The translations under genes and the position numbers were made by a program. Shown one piece after another: positions 12,988 to 56,100 of a DNA stretch of 64,000 bases. The stretch is from contig BROG01001212.1 in the NCBI GenBank assembly GCA_030159075.1, positions 1-64,000 on the forward strand, written 5' to 3'. The notes below the pieces were generated by a model, which was given only the letters and a program-made list of their open reading frames with translations, did no database searches and was not told where the DNA came from. Numbering within the stretch: position 1 is the first letter of the stretch; the number at the start of each line of letters is the position of its first letter. This stretch comes from Atrina japonica (lineage: Eukaryota > Mollusca > Bivalvia > Pterioida > Pinnidae).

Positions 12988-13431
12988 ATGTAACACGTAT
13001 AATAAAATCTAGTGGAAACTTTTATTAACTATTTTCTTAAATCTCAAGAGTTTCATGGCCAACACGAAATGGTAAAATTTACATGTTGTTTCACTGCATT
13101 TCTAAACTGGCATATTCCGTCCTCTCTTCGGGTTCGAAAGACCTTGTTGGCTTTTTTGCTGTTTTAGAAAACTGAAGATCGACGTAGACTAGACCCTGTG
13201 GATTCTACAATTAAACAGATATGACTACATGTTTGTACAACAGAACTCGATTCCATTTACTTTTTATTGTATAACCAAATTTATTAAAGTGTATGAGGAA
13301 ATAATCGAATACGTACACACATACGTAATGTATCCCACTTCAGACATATAAGCACCATAAGTGATCACGTGCAGGCCATTTATTTCGACACGCACATTCG
13401 GCACTTTACTACACTACCATACTTCAGGTTA

Positions 13432-13534
13432 ATAGATGACGAAAATAATCATGGCAAATGTCAGACAGCTCGTTGATGTCAGCAATATCGATGTCACATA
13501 TTTGAATACCAAAACAAATACCTACATGAATATA
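13432..13534 (-). CDS. candidate 3' coding exon, host gene unknown
   Basis: On the minus strand an acceptor-like 'ttcatgtag' is followed by an open frame to a TGA at about 13,432. Its peptide includes DIDIADINELSDICHDYF. The composition is unlike the repeat artefacts next to it, and it lies between a tetranucleotide repeat (upstream in minus orientation) and ordinary DNA. It could pair with the candidate exon at 13,986-14,038: a frame can run across both if that exon is entered in phase 2, the phase left by the transmembrane exon of the receptor gene at 17,713. That would be an alternative tail, but nothing proves it. A chance open frame is possible. Confidence 0.25.
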
Positions 13535-13552
13535 TATCCAACAGCACACACA

Positions 13553-13822
13553 GGTATGCACACATACATGCATACATACATAAATACATACATACACAAA
13601 TAAACACAAACACACAAATACATACATGCACACATACATACACACATACATACATACATACATAAATACATACATACACAAATAAACACAAACACACATA
13701 CATACATACACAAATACATACATGCACACATACATACATACATACATACATACATACACATTCATACACACACATACATACATACATACATACATACATA
13801 CATACATACATACATACATACA

Positions 13823-13851
<29 letters not shown>
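13553..13851. repeat. (CATA)n tetranucleotide repeat
   Basis: About 300 bp of imperfect 'acat' units, with diverged units on the left and nearly pure units from 13,765. The Cys/Met/Tyr/Val-rich peptides on the minus strand (VCMYVCMY) are translations of this repeat in all frames. Confidence 0.95.
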
Positions 13852-13853
<2 letters not shown>

Positions 13854-13985
13854 GTCATCTAATTCATACTAATATGCATACATACAGAAATATGTGGCAA
13901 CATATTTACATATGTGCGAATTAAGAATTGAATGCAAACATTTATTTGACCCTGTCGTAAACAATTCTATAAATATTGTACTTAC

Positions 13986-14038
13986 AATATGACGTTCTGG
14001 TTCCTTTGGATTGCCGCGCTTCTTCTTTTTCTTTGCAT
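13986..14038 (-). CDS. candidate small internal exon (Lys-rich)
   Basis: A 53-bp block on the minus strand has a strong acceptor ('gtttttcag') and a consensus donor ('gtaagtac'). Without a known phase three readings are open; one gives a run of five Lys followed by RGNPKEPERHI. GC content is above its surroundings. It lies 2 kb beyond the receptor's last exon, so it may be an alternative tail exon of that gene, part of another gene, or a chance splice-site pair. Confidence 0.35.
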
Positions 14039-15265
14039 CTGAAAAACAATGTTTTGTTGATTATAATAGTATACCAGGCAAAGATGGAATAAGAGCTAAA
14101 GACTCTACCGGAATACCTGGTATACCTGGAATACCTGGAATACCTGGTATATAATGTAATTAAACATCTACAAAGGAATGAGTATAGGATCTGTCACGAG
14201 TTGCCATTCATATCATATTTTTATACAAGTTTTTAAATTCTTTATTTTGCGAGCCTCTGGCGAGTAAAAATGGAAAATATATAACGAGTATCATAAATGT
14301 GATATGAATGGAAACTTATGACAGATTTTTTTTATCATATGATCAATTATATGCAATATAAACGGCATTTTCTGATGACCGGGAATGAGAATTCATATTC
14401 TCCTTTCTGTCGAGTTGACCAAATTAATCCAAATAAATAATAGAATTGCGCAGAAATCAGTACACAAAACATATTGTAAATATTGCTTTTATTTGAATTT
14501 TAAATTATTATCTACATCTAAGCATATTTTATCAGATGTCGAAATTAGCAAAATTGTCGACTTGAATACAACAAAATTAAAAAAAATCATCTCAACATGT
14601 TTTATTCTAACTCGAATGATTACAGCGCCCTCTTCCGGTCAAAGTTCCTCCAGTGGGCTTGAACACATTATGTGTTAAAAATCCTTCAGCTGCCCTGTGA
14701 ATCAGGTAACCAATCAGAAACGTTCAATATATGATTCTGCTGAGCCTGGATTACCAATTCAAATTTGATGATAAATCGAGGATAAATAAATATTCGAAAA
14801 AAATATATATTGACCGTATACTACAGGTTTACAGTTGTAATTTTACGATAAATCACAACTTATTTCCCCAGTAATTTGAAAAAAAACTCGGGTGTTGTGG
14901 AGTAGTCAATGCAACGTCACAAAATTTTGACGTACATTATTATGATGTCACAATCTGGCACAGTAAAATTTCTTCCGGTTGGAGGCGTTATTGTAGTGAT
15001 CGAAGTGAGCAAAATATAACGCTTATTCCATTGTTACCATTCAAGTTCAAGTGAAGTCACAAACACCAAGTGACATCATCGCCAGCCTTCATATAAATGT
15101 AGCAACGTTATGCCAACCTTCAGGTAAATGGAGTCTGTGTACGTAGTGAATAAATGTAGTTTGCTTCACGTTAGCCAATCAAATCGCCGCTAGGCTTTAT
15201 TATACGTGTTACAAATAAAATATTTATGTAATCTGCTATGAAGCTTCATAACACAAATATCATAT
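14039..15265. other. no gene seen
   Basis: A short minisatellite of 'acctggaat' units lies at 14,112-14,152. Translated, it gives Gly-Ile-Pro repeats that mimic collagen, but there is no surrounding frame. The rest is AT-rich intergenic DNA. Confidence 0.5.
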
Positions 15266-15267
15266 GT

Positions 15268-15268
<1 letters not shown>

Positions 15269-15363
<95 letters not shown>
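15269..15363. repeat. (TA)n microsatellite
   Basis: A pure TA tract of about 95 bp. Confidence 0.97.
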
Positions 15364-15366
<3 letters not shown>

Positions 15367-15840
15367 CACTCATGTTTGTTGATTATCATGTTTATCGAAC
15401 TCGAGTTTTACCGAGTGTCTTTTCAAATTTTGTTGATAACCCACTCACATGATCTACCATAACTGAAAACATAGGTAGTATGAACTATGAACGTGTGAAA
15501 CCTGTACCTAGCTTCAATCTCCAGATTACCTCAATATGACAACGGTAGGAAAATCTACATAGTTGAAAACCTCAATGAAGGACCTTTTTTCCCTTTAATT
15601 ACTTGAATCGTCAACTTTGTTCGACGACATCTGGTCTTATGCAGCTTCATGTACAAACAATTCATTACAGTCGTAGTGCGGGCTCAGTTAATGAGATTTA
15701 AACAGCCCTGTTGGGTTATTTAAATATTTAAATAAATGCAAGTTCGTTTATACAAGCTCTTGATAGTAGTATAACAACCTAAGTTATGGTATATAAATAT
15801 CACTAATACGATGGTGTTTAAAGTGTTATTGATTATATTA

Positions 15841-15844
<4 letters not shown>

Positions 15845-15928
<84 letters not shown>
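15845..15928. repeat. (TA)n microsatellite
   Basis: A pure TA tract of about 80 bp, just beyond the 3' end of the receptor gene. Confidence 0.97.
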
Positions 15929-15931
<3 letters not shown>

Positions 15932-15945
15932 TTAATTTCTAGTCT

Positions 15946-15951
15946 TTTATT
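15946..15951 (-). promoter_or_regulatory. candidate polyadenylation signal of the receptor gene
   Basis: AATAAA on the minus strand about 100 nt after the stop codon at 16,049. It is the first canonical hexamer downstream, giving a short 3' UTR before the (TA)n tract. Confidence 0.5.
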
Positions 15952-16048
15952 TGTTTGACAAACTCAATTCAATGATAGCTAATGAGATCCTGAATATAGA
16001 ATTAATAATTATGCTGATGTACTGTAAATCACAAACCTGGCTTTATCT

Positions 16049-47337
<31,289 letters not shown>

Positions 47338-47364
47338 CTTGTAACACAATTTTTCAAAGGTGGG

Positions 47365-47374
47365 TTTAAATATA
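47365..47374 (-). promoter_or_regulatory. candidate TATA box of the receptor gene
   Basis: TATATTTAAA on the minus strand about 30 bp upstream of the start codon. If used, the 5' UTR would be very short. A position-only inference. Confidence 0.3.
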
Positions 47375-47544
47375 GCTGCATTACGGAAGTTTAAAAACGC
47401 ACCTGATGTACGATATTACGTTTTTTGTTAAGACAAGTTTAACATTTAAATTACAACTCATACTCTAGCAGAAGTTTACTTTTAGGTATCGGATATACCC
47501 AGATAACATTTGTCATCTGAAATATAATATCACATTTCAGAGCG

Positions 47545-47700
<156 letters not shown>

Positions 47701-47711
47701 CATTCCATAAT

Positions 47712-47755
47712 TAGGCGTGGGACGTTAAACAACAATAAACATACAAAAAACCATA
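47712..47755 (+). mobile_element. SINE family 2 tail fragment
   Basis: 'ggcgtgggacgttaaacaac' followed by 'aataaacatac', matching the 3' end of family 2. It sits directly after a (TA)n tract. Confidence 0.5.
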
Positions 47756-47839
47756 ATAAGGCTAGTTCGCCAAATACAAATGTGTACATATTCCTGTATA
47801 TTCCAGAAACCAGCAGTAACCAAGACTTTTCCTGTGATG

Positions 47840-47938
47840 ATTTTATTATAATTATTATTATTATAATTATTTTAATTATTATTATAATTATTATTATTAA
47901 TTATTATTATTATTATTACTATTAGTAGTAGTAGTAAT
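47840..47938. repeat. (ATT)n-type repeat
   Basis: Imperfect ATT/ATTAT units ending in a few AGT units. Confidence 0.9.
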
Positions 47939-47945
47939 ATTATTA

Positions 47946-48205
47946 GGGGACCTCCGTGGCCGAGTGGTTAGAACATTGCACCTTAAATCACAAGGCCTCT
48001 AACATTTGGTTCGAATCCCGCTCGGGTCATTTCGAATTAAGTGGGAAAGATTGCCAGTTTTCTTGCGGAAAGTCGGTGGTCTTTACCTAGGTAATCGGGG
48101 TTTCTGCCCCACCTATAATAACTGGACGCCATCATTTGACTGAAAAATTGTTACGTATGGCGTAAAACAAAAAATCAAATCAAATCAAAATCAAATCAAA
48201 TTATT
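47946..48205 (+). mobile_element. tRNA-derived SINE, family 1
   Basis: Head 'gacctccgtggccgagtgg' with box B 'ggttcgaatcccgctcgg', body 'gccagttttcttgcggaaag' and an (aaatc)n tail; it is flanked on both sides by ATT repeats, consistent with insertion into such a tract. Confidence 0.85.
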
Positions 48206-49085
48206 ATTATTATATAAACACAGTAAATTTAACACGTTACATCTATTGGTGTTTTCTCTTTCATCCGTCAAATTTCTTTAAAATAACATTTTTCTCTATA
48301 TCAAATATTCATCTTGTATTTAGGATGTTAAAAAAGCATTTCAAACATACTTGAACTTGGCTATATAATACATTATAACCTTACATTTATTCGGTTATAC
48401 ACTATTCATAAGCTTCACCGTGTCCACAATATTTCACTTATATCGAATTGACAAAAAAGGGTAAAATATTTAAAACTTCCTCAATTTCTATTATTATCGT
48501 GCCCTGTTCAATTTTCAATCGTCTTTGATGATTGTATGAGAATTACAGCCTGCACGGATATGACACAAACTCTGATAACGTGTTAATTATAAATCAGAAC
48601 CTTTACGTCATAATCAAGGACATATCTCCGTGATGAACTGACTTTCGGTAATGTTATAAGAGTTCCTAATTCTAATCTATCACATTAACCATGATAGCGA
48701 CATTGGTAATTAGTTTCATACAAAAATACCAATAGTTCAGTACACTTTGGCCTTGTGTTAGTTAGATACAGGGATTCAAAAGCACTCTAAGTAAATAGCC
48801 CATTAGGAGGTGAATATTTTGAAATATAAAGATATAATCTATGGGGGTGCGGGTATACCTTTTTCCTGTGTGGTATATTCCAACGGCACGACAAAGCCGA
48901 CATCAAATACGTCGCCAACAGACTTAGCTGGGTACACGTCTTAGTCTGACACTCCGTTATCTTAAGGATAATATTTGTGCATGTCCATATAATTAATGTA
49001 TTTACTGCATCTCTTTTTTTATTTTGCATAGTGTTTATGCCAAATTCAAGAGTATTTCTAGTTATATCATGGAGCTTTTTAATGG
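48206..49085. other. no gene seen
   Basis: The minus-strand open frame 49,128-48,787 has no recognisable domain and crosses a SINE fragment at its start. Confidence 0.45.
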
Positions 49086-49089
49086 TATA

Positions 49090-49165
49090 GTAGAGATCCC
49101 CGTTACGTTGAACCCGGGAAGAGACCACCGGCCTTCCACAAGTAAATGCAGAACTTTCTCACAAA
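49090..49165 (-). mobile_element. SINE family 1 fragment (reverse)
   Basis: On the minus strand 'gtgagaaagttctgca', 'cttgtggaaggccggtggtc' and 'tcttcccgggtt' match the family 1 body. Head and tail are missing. Confidence 0.5.
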
Positions 49166-49194
49166 AAATCAGATTAGGTTATTGCGAACAAAAA

Positions 49195-49310
49195 TACAGA
49201 AATAAATCTAGTGAATATGGACCTCTGTAATGGGATCGGGTGCCCTGGATGATTAAGAATCCCCGGTGTACCGGTCACACCCGCCGTGAGTCTACAGTAA
49301 AATACCTTGT
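49195..49310 (-). repeat. tail of reverse-transcriptase element, type C (fragment)
   Basis: 'gaatatggacctctgtaatg', 'gatcgggtgccctgg' and 'ccggtcacacccgccgtgag' match the 28,990 block. Confidence 0.55.
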
Positions 49311-49358
49311 ATATTACATTCTACACCAGTCTATTTAAAAACTGTTCCCTCACCGCTA

Positions 49359-49790
49359 CCGTTTACTTAGAATGTGGCGTAAACGATTTATTGCAACATG
49401 CCATTGCGTCAAGTGCTGATGACCTCTCGTAGGTGTGAAATGGCCGACCAAAATGCGACTTACAACTTCTTCGAAGATTATCAAATGACAAAAAAGATGC
49501 AATATATTTTATAATACAGAAACCGTTAGTCCGCAAAATCCATTTGTAATATATTTAGCGATTGGATTTTATTTAAGGATATGGGCATGATTCTTTATTT
49601 CATTATTTCGTTCAGTGTTGTTTATGATCTAAATGTTTACATATTTTTCTTTATTGATAAACTTACAGAAGTGCGTAAGATGCATTTTCATCGATCAACA
49701 ATGACACGCCTACGGTGTCGTCTACACATGACCCCATAACGGAGTGCGTTAGATCATATACGTGACATATCAGAAAATAGGGGCGCTTAG
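49359..49790. mobile_element. inverted-repeat element (MITE-like), copy 2
   Basis: Ends: 'tttacttagaatgtggcgta' ... 'gctgatgacctctcgtagg' on the left, and 'cctacggtgtcgtctacac' ... 'acgtgacatatcagaaaata' on the right. It matches the copy at 9,389-9,800 across ends and interior. Confidence 0.7.
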
Positions 49791-50261
49791 AGATCAAACA
49801 TTTCAAACATAAATGTTATAGATAGGTGTGGTCGTCACAAAAAAGTATATATCACACAAGTAATATAAGATGTCATGGTTGATATTGTTATTCAAAACAT
49901 GAAGCAATGTCACATTATATTGTTTGTTTGAATTACTATTTTGTGAGACATTCGTTCAATCGGATAAGCATGTAAGAGGAAGGATTTTAGAGGAGATAAC
50001 AGACTTTGTTCTACTTTGACTTTTCATCATCCATACTTTGCTTGTTAAAGTGTATAACCATGTTATAATGGATGTGTAAATATTTGCGATAAATTCAATA
50101 ATAATCAATAAAAGTGTTTGAAATGCATATTTATATATGGATTACGAAGGTATTAGGGTACTTAAGAGTTAGTCCGGAAAACCGGTATGATCCTGCATTT
50201 GTTTGTGCATTTTCTATTTCGTTCTTCCGGGTTTCATGTTTATCTTGGCAACGTATGTAAT

Positions 50262-50385
50262 ATATAATAGAAATAATATCAAAATTATAATGTTCAAGAC
50301 GATCTGGCAATTAGACTTCATCAGTTAAACTCCAAATTTAAACATATTTCTAAAGAGAAAGTGGTATCAGACAAAGCCAAAAAGA
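50262..50385. repeat. single arm of the foldback element family
   Basis: 'ataatgttcaagacgatct', 'ttagacttcatcagttaaac' and 'taaagagaaagtggtatcag' match the right arm of the element at 8,055-8,312. The left arm is absent. Confidence 0.65.
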
Positions 50386-50572
50386 GTAACAACTATAAAA
50401 CAAAATATATTATAGCATAAAATGACATCTTCGTTAAATAATAAAAAAAAGAACTTATACATTATCCGCAGCAGTCTCCCATTGGCTGTTAATCTAGACG
50501 GCGTTGTTATCTGCTAGAGAAGATGTTTTGCAGTCCATTTTAAGACAGTCCATTACTACTAGAGTCCGTTAT

Positions 50573-50765
50573 TTGGAGCCGGCCTGGCTGAGTCGGTTGG
50601 TCGTGAGTTCGAGTCCAGTCGGCGGCAGGTTGGTTTCCTGTCCGGATGAAACAGTAAAACCCGAGGTACCGTGTCACTACTCCATGGTCCGGAAATGCCA
50701 AAACTTAAAGCCCGTTACCGTTGAAAGAATTTTTAGTTGGGACGTTAACCAACAATACGTCGTTT
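50573..50765 (+). mobile_element. tRNA-derived SINE, family 2 (shortened)
   Basis: 'ggagccggcctggctgagtc', box B 'gagttcgagtccagtcgg', 'gtaaaacccgaggtaccgtg' and a tail 'gggacgttaaccaacaatac'. Internal deletions compared with the 35,878 copy. Confidence 0.7.
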
Positions 50766-50769
50766 CCAA

Positions 50770-51095
50770 GATCCCTCCACAGACGACTCTCTTTCATGTG
50801 ACTTCCATCATCATGTGACAAAATTTAAGGCATATTTTAGACAAAATGGCGGGCACCTACAGTAGTGTTCGTATTTATTTATGTATATTTGTATATTTAT
50901 TTTATATAAGATTTTAGTGGGGAATTCGTTGAAATGAATTGTCGTCCATCCACGGATATTTTCCTGGCTTCCTGTTCCTCTCTGGAATCCGATTTACAAC
51001 CTGACATCACATAACAGCACTTGCCTTTTGATTTATATTGATTTTCTCTACCCCATTGTTAATTCCTATACACCGCGACCAAATATAAATTTTCT

Positions 51096-51132
<37 letters not shown>

Positions 51133-51999
51133 AACATCAGGATAAGATGACAACAGATACTAACAACACCAGGAATTATGATTACACCGATAGTTAAGTC
51201 ATTAATACATATAAAAAAACTATCGGTGGATATAATTCTACATAGGAATCATCAATACCCTGACACACGTAAACAAATGGCCACTATTGCCCGATTTACT
51301 TAAGATGGCGGGCGGAGTAACCTTTTGATTATACGGATGATCTTACTGACTTTCCAGATATGACATGCTGCACGAAAAAAAACCCAAAACGTTTCATTCC
51401 TCACTGGACACTCTCTATATGGTGACAAGTAGGAACGATTACGCCACTTACTGTAAAGTTAAGGTTATGCTTAATTTCCTAATATTCGTACAGGTCATGA
51501 AAGGGTTCACAAGACTCAACCCTGCAAGGTTATAGGGATTTTACTATAGACTATAGACTGTAGATAATTTCCCGTTTTGTTTGTGTAATTTTCTACGGAT
51601 TTAGAATAGGCCCGGGTATAATTCCCACCATAGATACATGACACGGGTACATTTTCTTCTACGTAAAAAATAAACATTCAATGGTAAATTATGCCAATGT
51701 ACTACAATTTATACACATTCTAATAGGTTGAAAATATGCCTATACATAGTGGTGGTATTTGCAAGCAGTTCAGTGAAACTTACGACGTTTTCGGTAGCAT
51801 AACACGATATTTCTGTCAGGTTTTGCTCTAGAAAATGTTTGAGATCATGGCACGATCGGCGACAGAGTTTTATGAATTGATTTTTGATTTAAACATATGT
51901 ATTGCTTATTTGAGCTAATGGATTGGCGATAAAAAATTAGTCTAACTAAAGTACTGCCGCTGCACATAGGTAAATACGAATTGATTTAAATGCATGCAT

Positions 52000-52035
<36 letters not shown>

Positions 52036-52949
52036 GAACACCTATCTATATAAACATCTCTGCACATTCGAGGGCATTCTAATTTTCTTTATTTTCCAAT
52101 TTAAAATCAGATACCCAAACGCTCGCTAAAATATCACAGTTCCGTGTTTTGTACCGACTCATGTAACTTTTATTCGGGAAAATATAAGTCCCGCTAAACT
52201 TTGTTGTCGGAATAATGTCATGTTCCTTATGGATATCAATATATACTTACCAACTTAATAGCTACCCCTGTCAGCTAAGGAATTTTCAACTACCTAGTTG
52301 GTATGTACAAATATTTCTTGATAAATAATTTTACAGCAAGCGATCGACACGTTTCAGCTAAATCATTTAGGTTCGAATGGTGATGGGTACGAGATTACCC
52401 GAATTACGAACATAGTTAGTCTTGAATGTTATACTCAGACCTTTTGTCCGTGCGAATGAACCCCCCCCCCCTCCCCCTTGTCATCTTCTAATTCTAATTA
52501 CTTGCAAACCGATAATCACTTAGATGCGTAATTAATGGGAAGGTTATAACTGTATATAAACATGATGCAAATCTTATTATCACTTCAGACAAAATTTGCA
52601 CCCTAGCCGAGCGTAAACGGGCGGACATGGGTCTTTAATATATAAAGATTATTATATGACCATTTTGTTATCTTACTTCTCAGCCCAAGGTTCCCGATAA
52701 TCAGCCTGCGGGACCAAAGCCCGAAGGTTGATATCGGGACCTATAAAATAAATGTATAGAAAGTAGTATATGTACTACACTTCAGCTCACCTTTTTCCAA
52801 GAACTGTCTGTACGTGTCGATTTCCCGGAAATTCCGTTTGTCCCCATTTGTGACCCCGTTTGTTATATATATACGCGGATATATATAAATACTGTGAGTT
52901 TGTTTGTACGCGTTAGATGGTTTTTTTCAATTTTATCTGTGGCGCATAA
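50770..52949. other. no gene seen; poly-A tracts and repeat fragments
   Basis: Poly-A runs of about 30 bases lie at 51,099-51,131 and 52,003-52,033. The second may mark retroposed sequence. The 51,300-51,560 block resembles 37,060-37,330. The left end of the Polinton-like element lies somewhere near the end of this stretch; no certain terminal repeat was recognised. Confidence 0.45.
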
Positions 52950-53077
52950 GACGTCACGCTCCAGAGTGCTCACCAGGTAAAAACTAACCGCACGAGTGTG
53001 TCCGGGTAGTTGCTCAAACGGTATAGTGTAGTAAATATTGAAAAGGCGTTAAGTAATTACACCTCAATTTAAAAAAC

Positions 53078-53197
53078 ATGTCTCATGCACAACGATCTAC
53101 CGAGCGGTTATTGGATTTACCGATTCCGCCCGAGAGATCTATTACTACTCAATATATCGAACCGTTATTAGATCTCCCGATTCCTGACGATTTTTAA
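53078..53197 (+). CDS. N-terminal leader frame of the polymerase (39 codons)
   Basis: Starts at the first ATG of the gene and ends at a TAA created inside an oligo-A run (53,195-53,205). It contains two spaced copies of L-L-D-L-P-I-P. Because the frame continues with basic residues after a one-base change in the A-run, it is most likely the start of the polymerase gene and not a separate peptide. Confidence 0.55.
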   Translation: MSHAQRSTERLLDLPIPPERSITTQYIEPLLDLPIPDDF

Positions 53198-56100
53198 AAA
53201 AAAATATTTAAAACCCAAACGTGTCTACACGGGCCAGACCTATCGTTACGACAGAGAATTTCCTCGACGCGCAGGTTAAGAGTTTGAAAACCAGGTATTC
53301 GACGAGTATAGAGTGGTTTCTGTTGAGGGACGACCGGGTTATCGATATAGACCGTTTATTGTTTGTACAACTCGTAAGGTCAGGTGATAAACGATAGAGG
53401 GTTTGCAAAACGCGATAAATTTTCGCCTCATCATCAATCACGGGTCGAAATTCCCAGAATCCGATTTCAGTACGAAAATATATTAACGTCTCGTGGGATT
53501 TAGCCGAAGATTTATTCAAAGCACTGCAAGAGTATATAGAATATTACGAGGTGCCCTTAGACGAAGTAGAAATAGTCGTCCAGTCTATACGATAATGCCG
53601 AGGGGAAAGGGGAGATCCAAAGAACCGGCGACAAAGGAGACCTCGTCGAAGAAGAGAAGTATCATCACGATTAAAAACGACGACGTCACGTGTCTGGCAC
53701 GCGCCATCGTGACGGCGGTGGCCAACAAACATAAAGACAAATGGACGAATTCCCAGCTTCGAAACGGTTTCAACGACAGTCGTAAATTACAAAGGACCGA
53801 AGCGTTAAAACTTCACGAAGAAGCGGGCGTTCCCGTCCGGGATGACGGCTGTACCTTGGAAGACGCAAAAACGTTTGCCGATCACCTGGGCGTGCAGATC
53901 AACGTGTGGACGGGCGAACGGTTCAAACGAGATCATCTATACGACCGAAGGAAGTTGACGACGACGCCGATCTATCTGTACAAGAATAAAAATCACTTCG
54001 ACGTGATTACGAAGATGAACGGTCTTTTTTGGGTACGGGATATTACTGTCACAATTGTAAGAAGGGATATACGAGACGAGATCGTCACAGATGTCCAGAT
54101 AAGTGTCTATCGTGCTTTCGGTTACGACGATTGCCCCGGGGGTGAAAGGATAGTGGTGCGCCGATTGTAACAGAGCGTTTTTTTTCGCGAAGTCTGTTTT
54201 AAGGAACATAAACGCACCAGAGGTATGAAAGACGGCGAACCGGACACGGTTTGTTCGATCGTTCAGAAATGTTTAGAGTGCGAACGGGTGACCAAGGACT
54301 TGAAGTCCCACGTATGCGGTCATATCCGAATGTCCGAATGTGTCGTGCATACGTCGACATGACGACGCACAAGTGTTTCATGGTCCAGAAAAAATGTAAG
54401 GGTGGAAAGTGCAAATTGGCCGAGTGCAAAGAAAAGAAACCCTGTTACAGTTGTAAAACGCGGACGACAGAGTATTATTTTTACGACATAGAAGTGATGC
54501 AAGACACCGGTGTTCACATACCGAATCTAATCGTGTGCCAAGACTTTGGCGGTAACCAATACGAATTTTCTACCGTCGACGAGTTCTGCGAGTTTGTCTT
54601 GGATAAGAAAGTCGGTACGTTCGTCGCCCACAATGCCCAAATCGTACGACGCGCAGTTTTTGTTAAAGTATTTCGTGGAACATAACATTAAACCCCTACT
54701 GCATTTACAAACGGTACGAAGATCATGTACATGAAAGTCGGTGGTGCTATACTCGCTTTTATCGATTCCATAAATTTGTCCAATCCGCTCTCTGGCGGAA
54801 TTTCCGAAGACGTTTGGTCTGACCGAACACAAAAAAGGGTTATTTCCCTCATTATTTCAACAAAACCGTGTCATCAACGTTACGTGGGGCCGTTGCCCGG
54901 TAAAAAACATAACGGTGGTCGATCACATGAGCAAACGCAACAGGGAAGAGTTTTTAAAGTGGTACGAGGTGCGAAAGAACGACGCGTTTGATTTCCAGAA
55001 AGAACTGAGTGGAGTAATCTGCACGTCCGACGTCGACATATTACGACGTTCCATGTTGAAATTCAGTGGAAGACTTTAATCGCGTTGTTAAAACATAGAT
55101 CCTTTACAGTACGTGACGATAGCGTCCGTGGTGCATGGACCGTTTACAGGAGTAATAACAAGCCCGAAAAGACGATAGCCGTCCATAACGATAACGTCGT
55201 TCGCGATACGTACAGCGCGAAATCCATTTTCTTGGCTGTATCACGCTGGCCGAGAGAGACGGCGTCGTCATACGACACGCGTTGAACGGCGGCGAGGTGA
55301 CTCTACCCGACGACATTCGGTAAAGTCGACGGTATTAGTGAAGACACGAGGACGGTTTATTACGAATTTCAAGGATGTTTCTAGGGCACTGGTGTAAAAA
55401 GTGTGTTACGCTCGAAACACCGTCCAATAACAAGAACCAATTCGAGATGGACACTCTCAGAAAACGAACCTCCGCGAAAAAACGAGAAGATACGACGGGC
55501 CGGTTACGCGTTCCGTCGAGGTCTGGGAATGCGATGCGAAGACATAGCCGTTAAAGAGATCGTGACGCAGCCGTTAGACCCGCGAGATGCCTTATTTTCG
55601 GCGGTAGGACCAACGTGACCAATAGCTGCTGTACGACTTCGACGATAGAGAGAAAGGGACGATACACGTCGACTTTGTCAGATCTGTATCCGGCGGTCCA
55701 GTTGTTTATAAGACCAACCCTGTCGGTCACAAACCCACCAAAATATTGATAATCCCGAGCGCGGTCGATCGAGAACTGGGACGGGGGTTCGTCAAATGTA
55801 AAGTCGTGCCGGCCGCCCCGGAAATTATATCATCCGGCGTCCTACCCGTCAAGATGAAATGCGGAAATGCCGAAAAGCTCTTGTTCCCAGCTGTGTAAGA
55901 CGTGCGCCGTACGACGGTCACAGAAACCGTGTAGTGGCGAACACAAACCGACGAGCAGAGGTCGTTCGCGGGCACGTGGTGTACTCCCGAGCTATTCAAG
56001 GCCTTGGATAAGGGGTACGAGATAGAGAAGAATTTACGAAGTTTGGGGATTTTCTCTACACCACCGAGGACGCGGACCTCTTTAGAGGCTACGTCAAGAA

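Noticed and set aside
11991..12996. Long Ile-Tyr, His-Thr and Cys-Val repeat frames
   Set aside because: They are translations of (TA)n and (TG)n microsatellites, and are seen on both strands.
13424..13858. 144-residue Cys/Met/Tyr-rich frame
   Set aside because: Product of the (CATA)n repeat, open in all three minus frames. Only its last about 35 codons were kept, as a weak exon candidate.
14112..14152. Gly-Ile-Pro repeats resembling collagen
   Set aside because: A short 'acctggaat' minisatellite with no longer frame, exon border or related sequence nearby.
53208..53519. 103-residue minus-strand frame, and similar minus frames at 53,544-54,832
   Set aside because: Antisense shadows of the polymerase gene, whose motifs are all on the plus strand.
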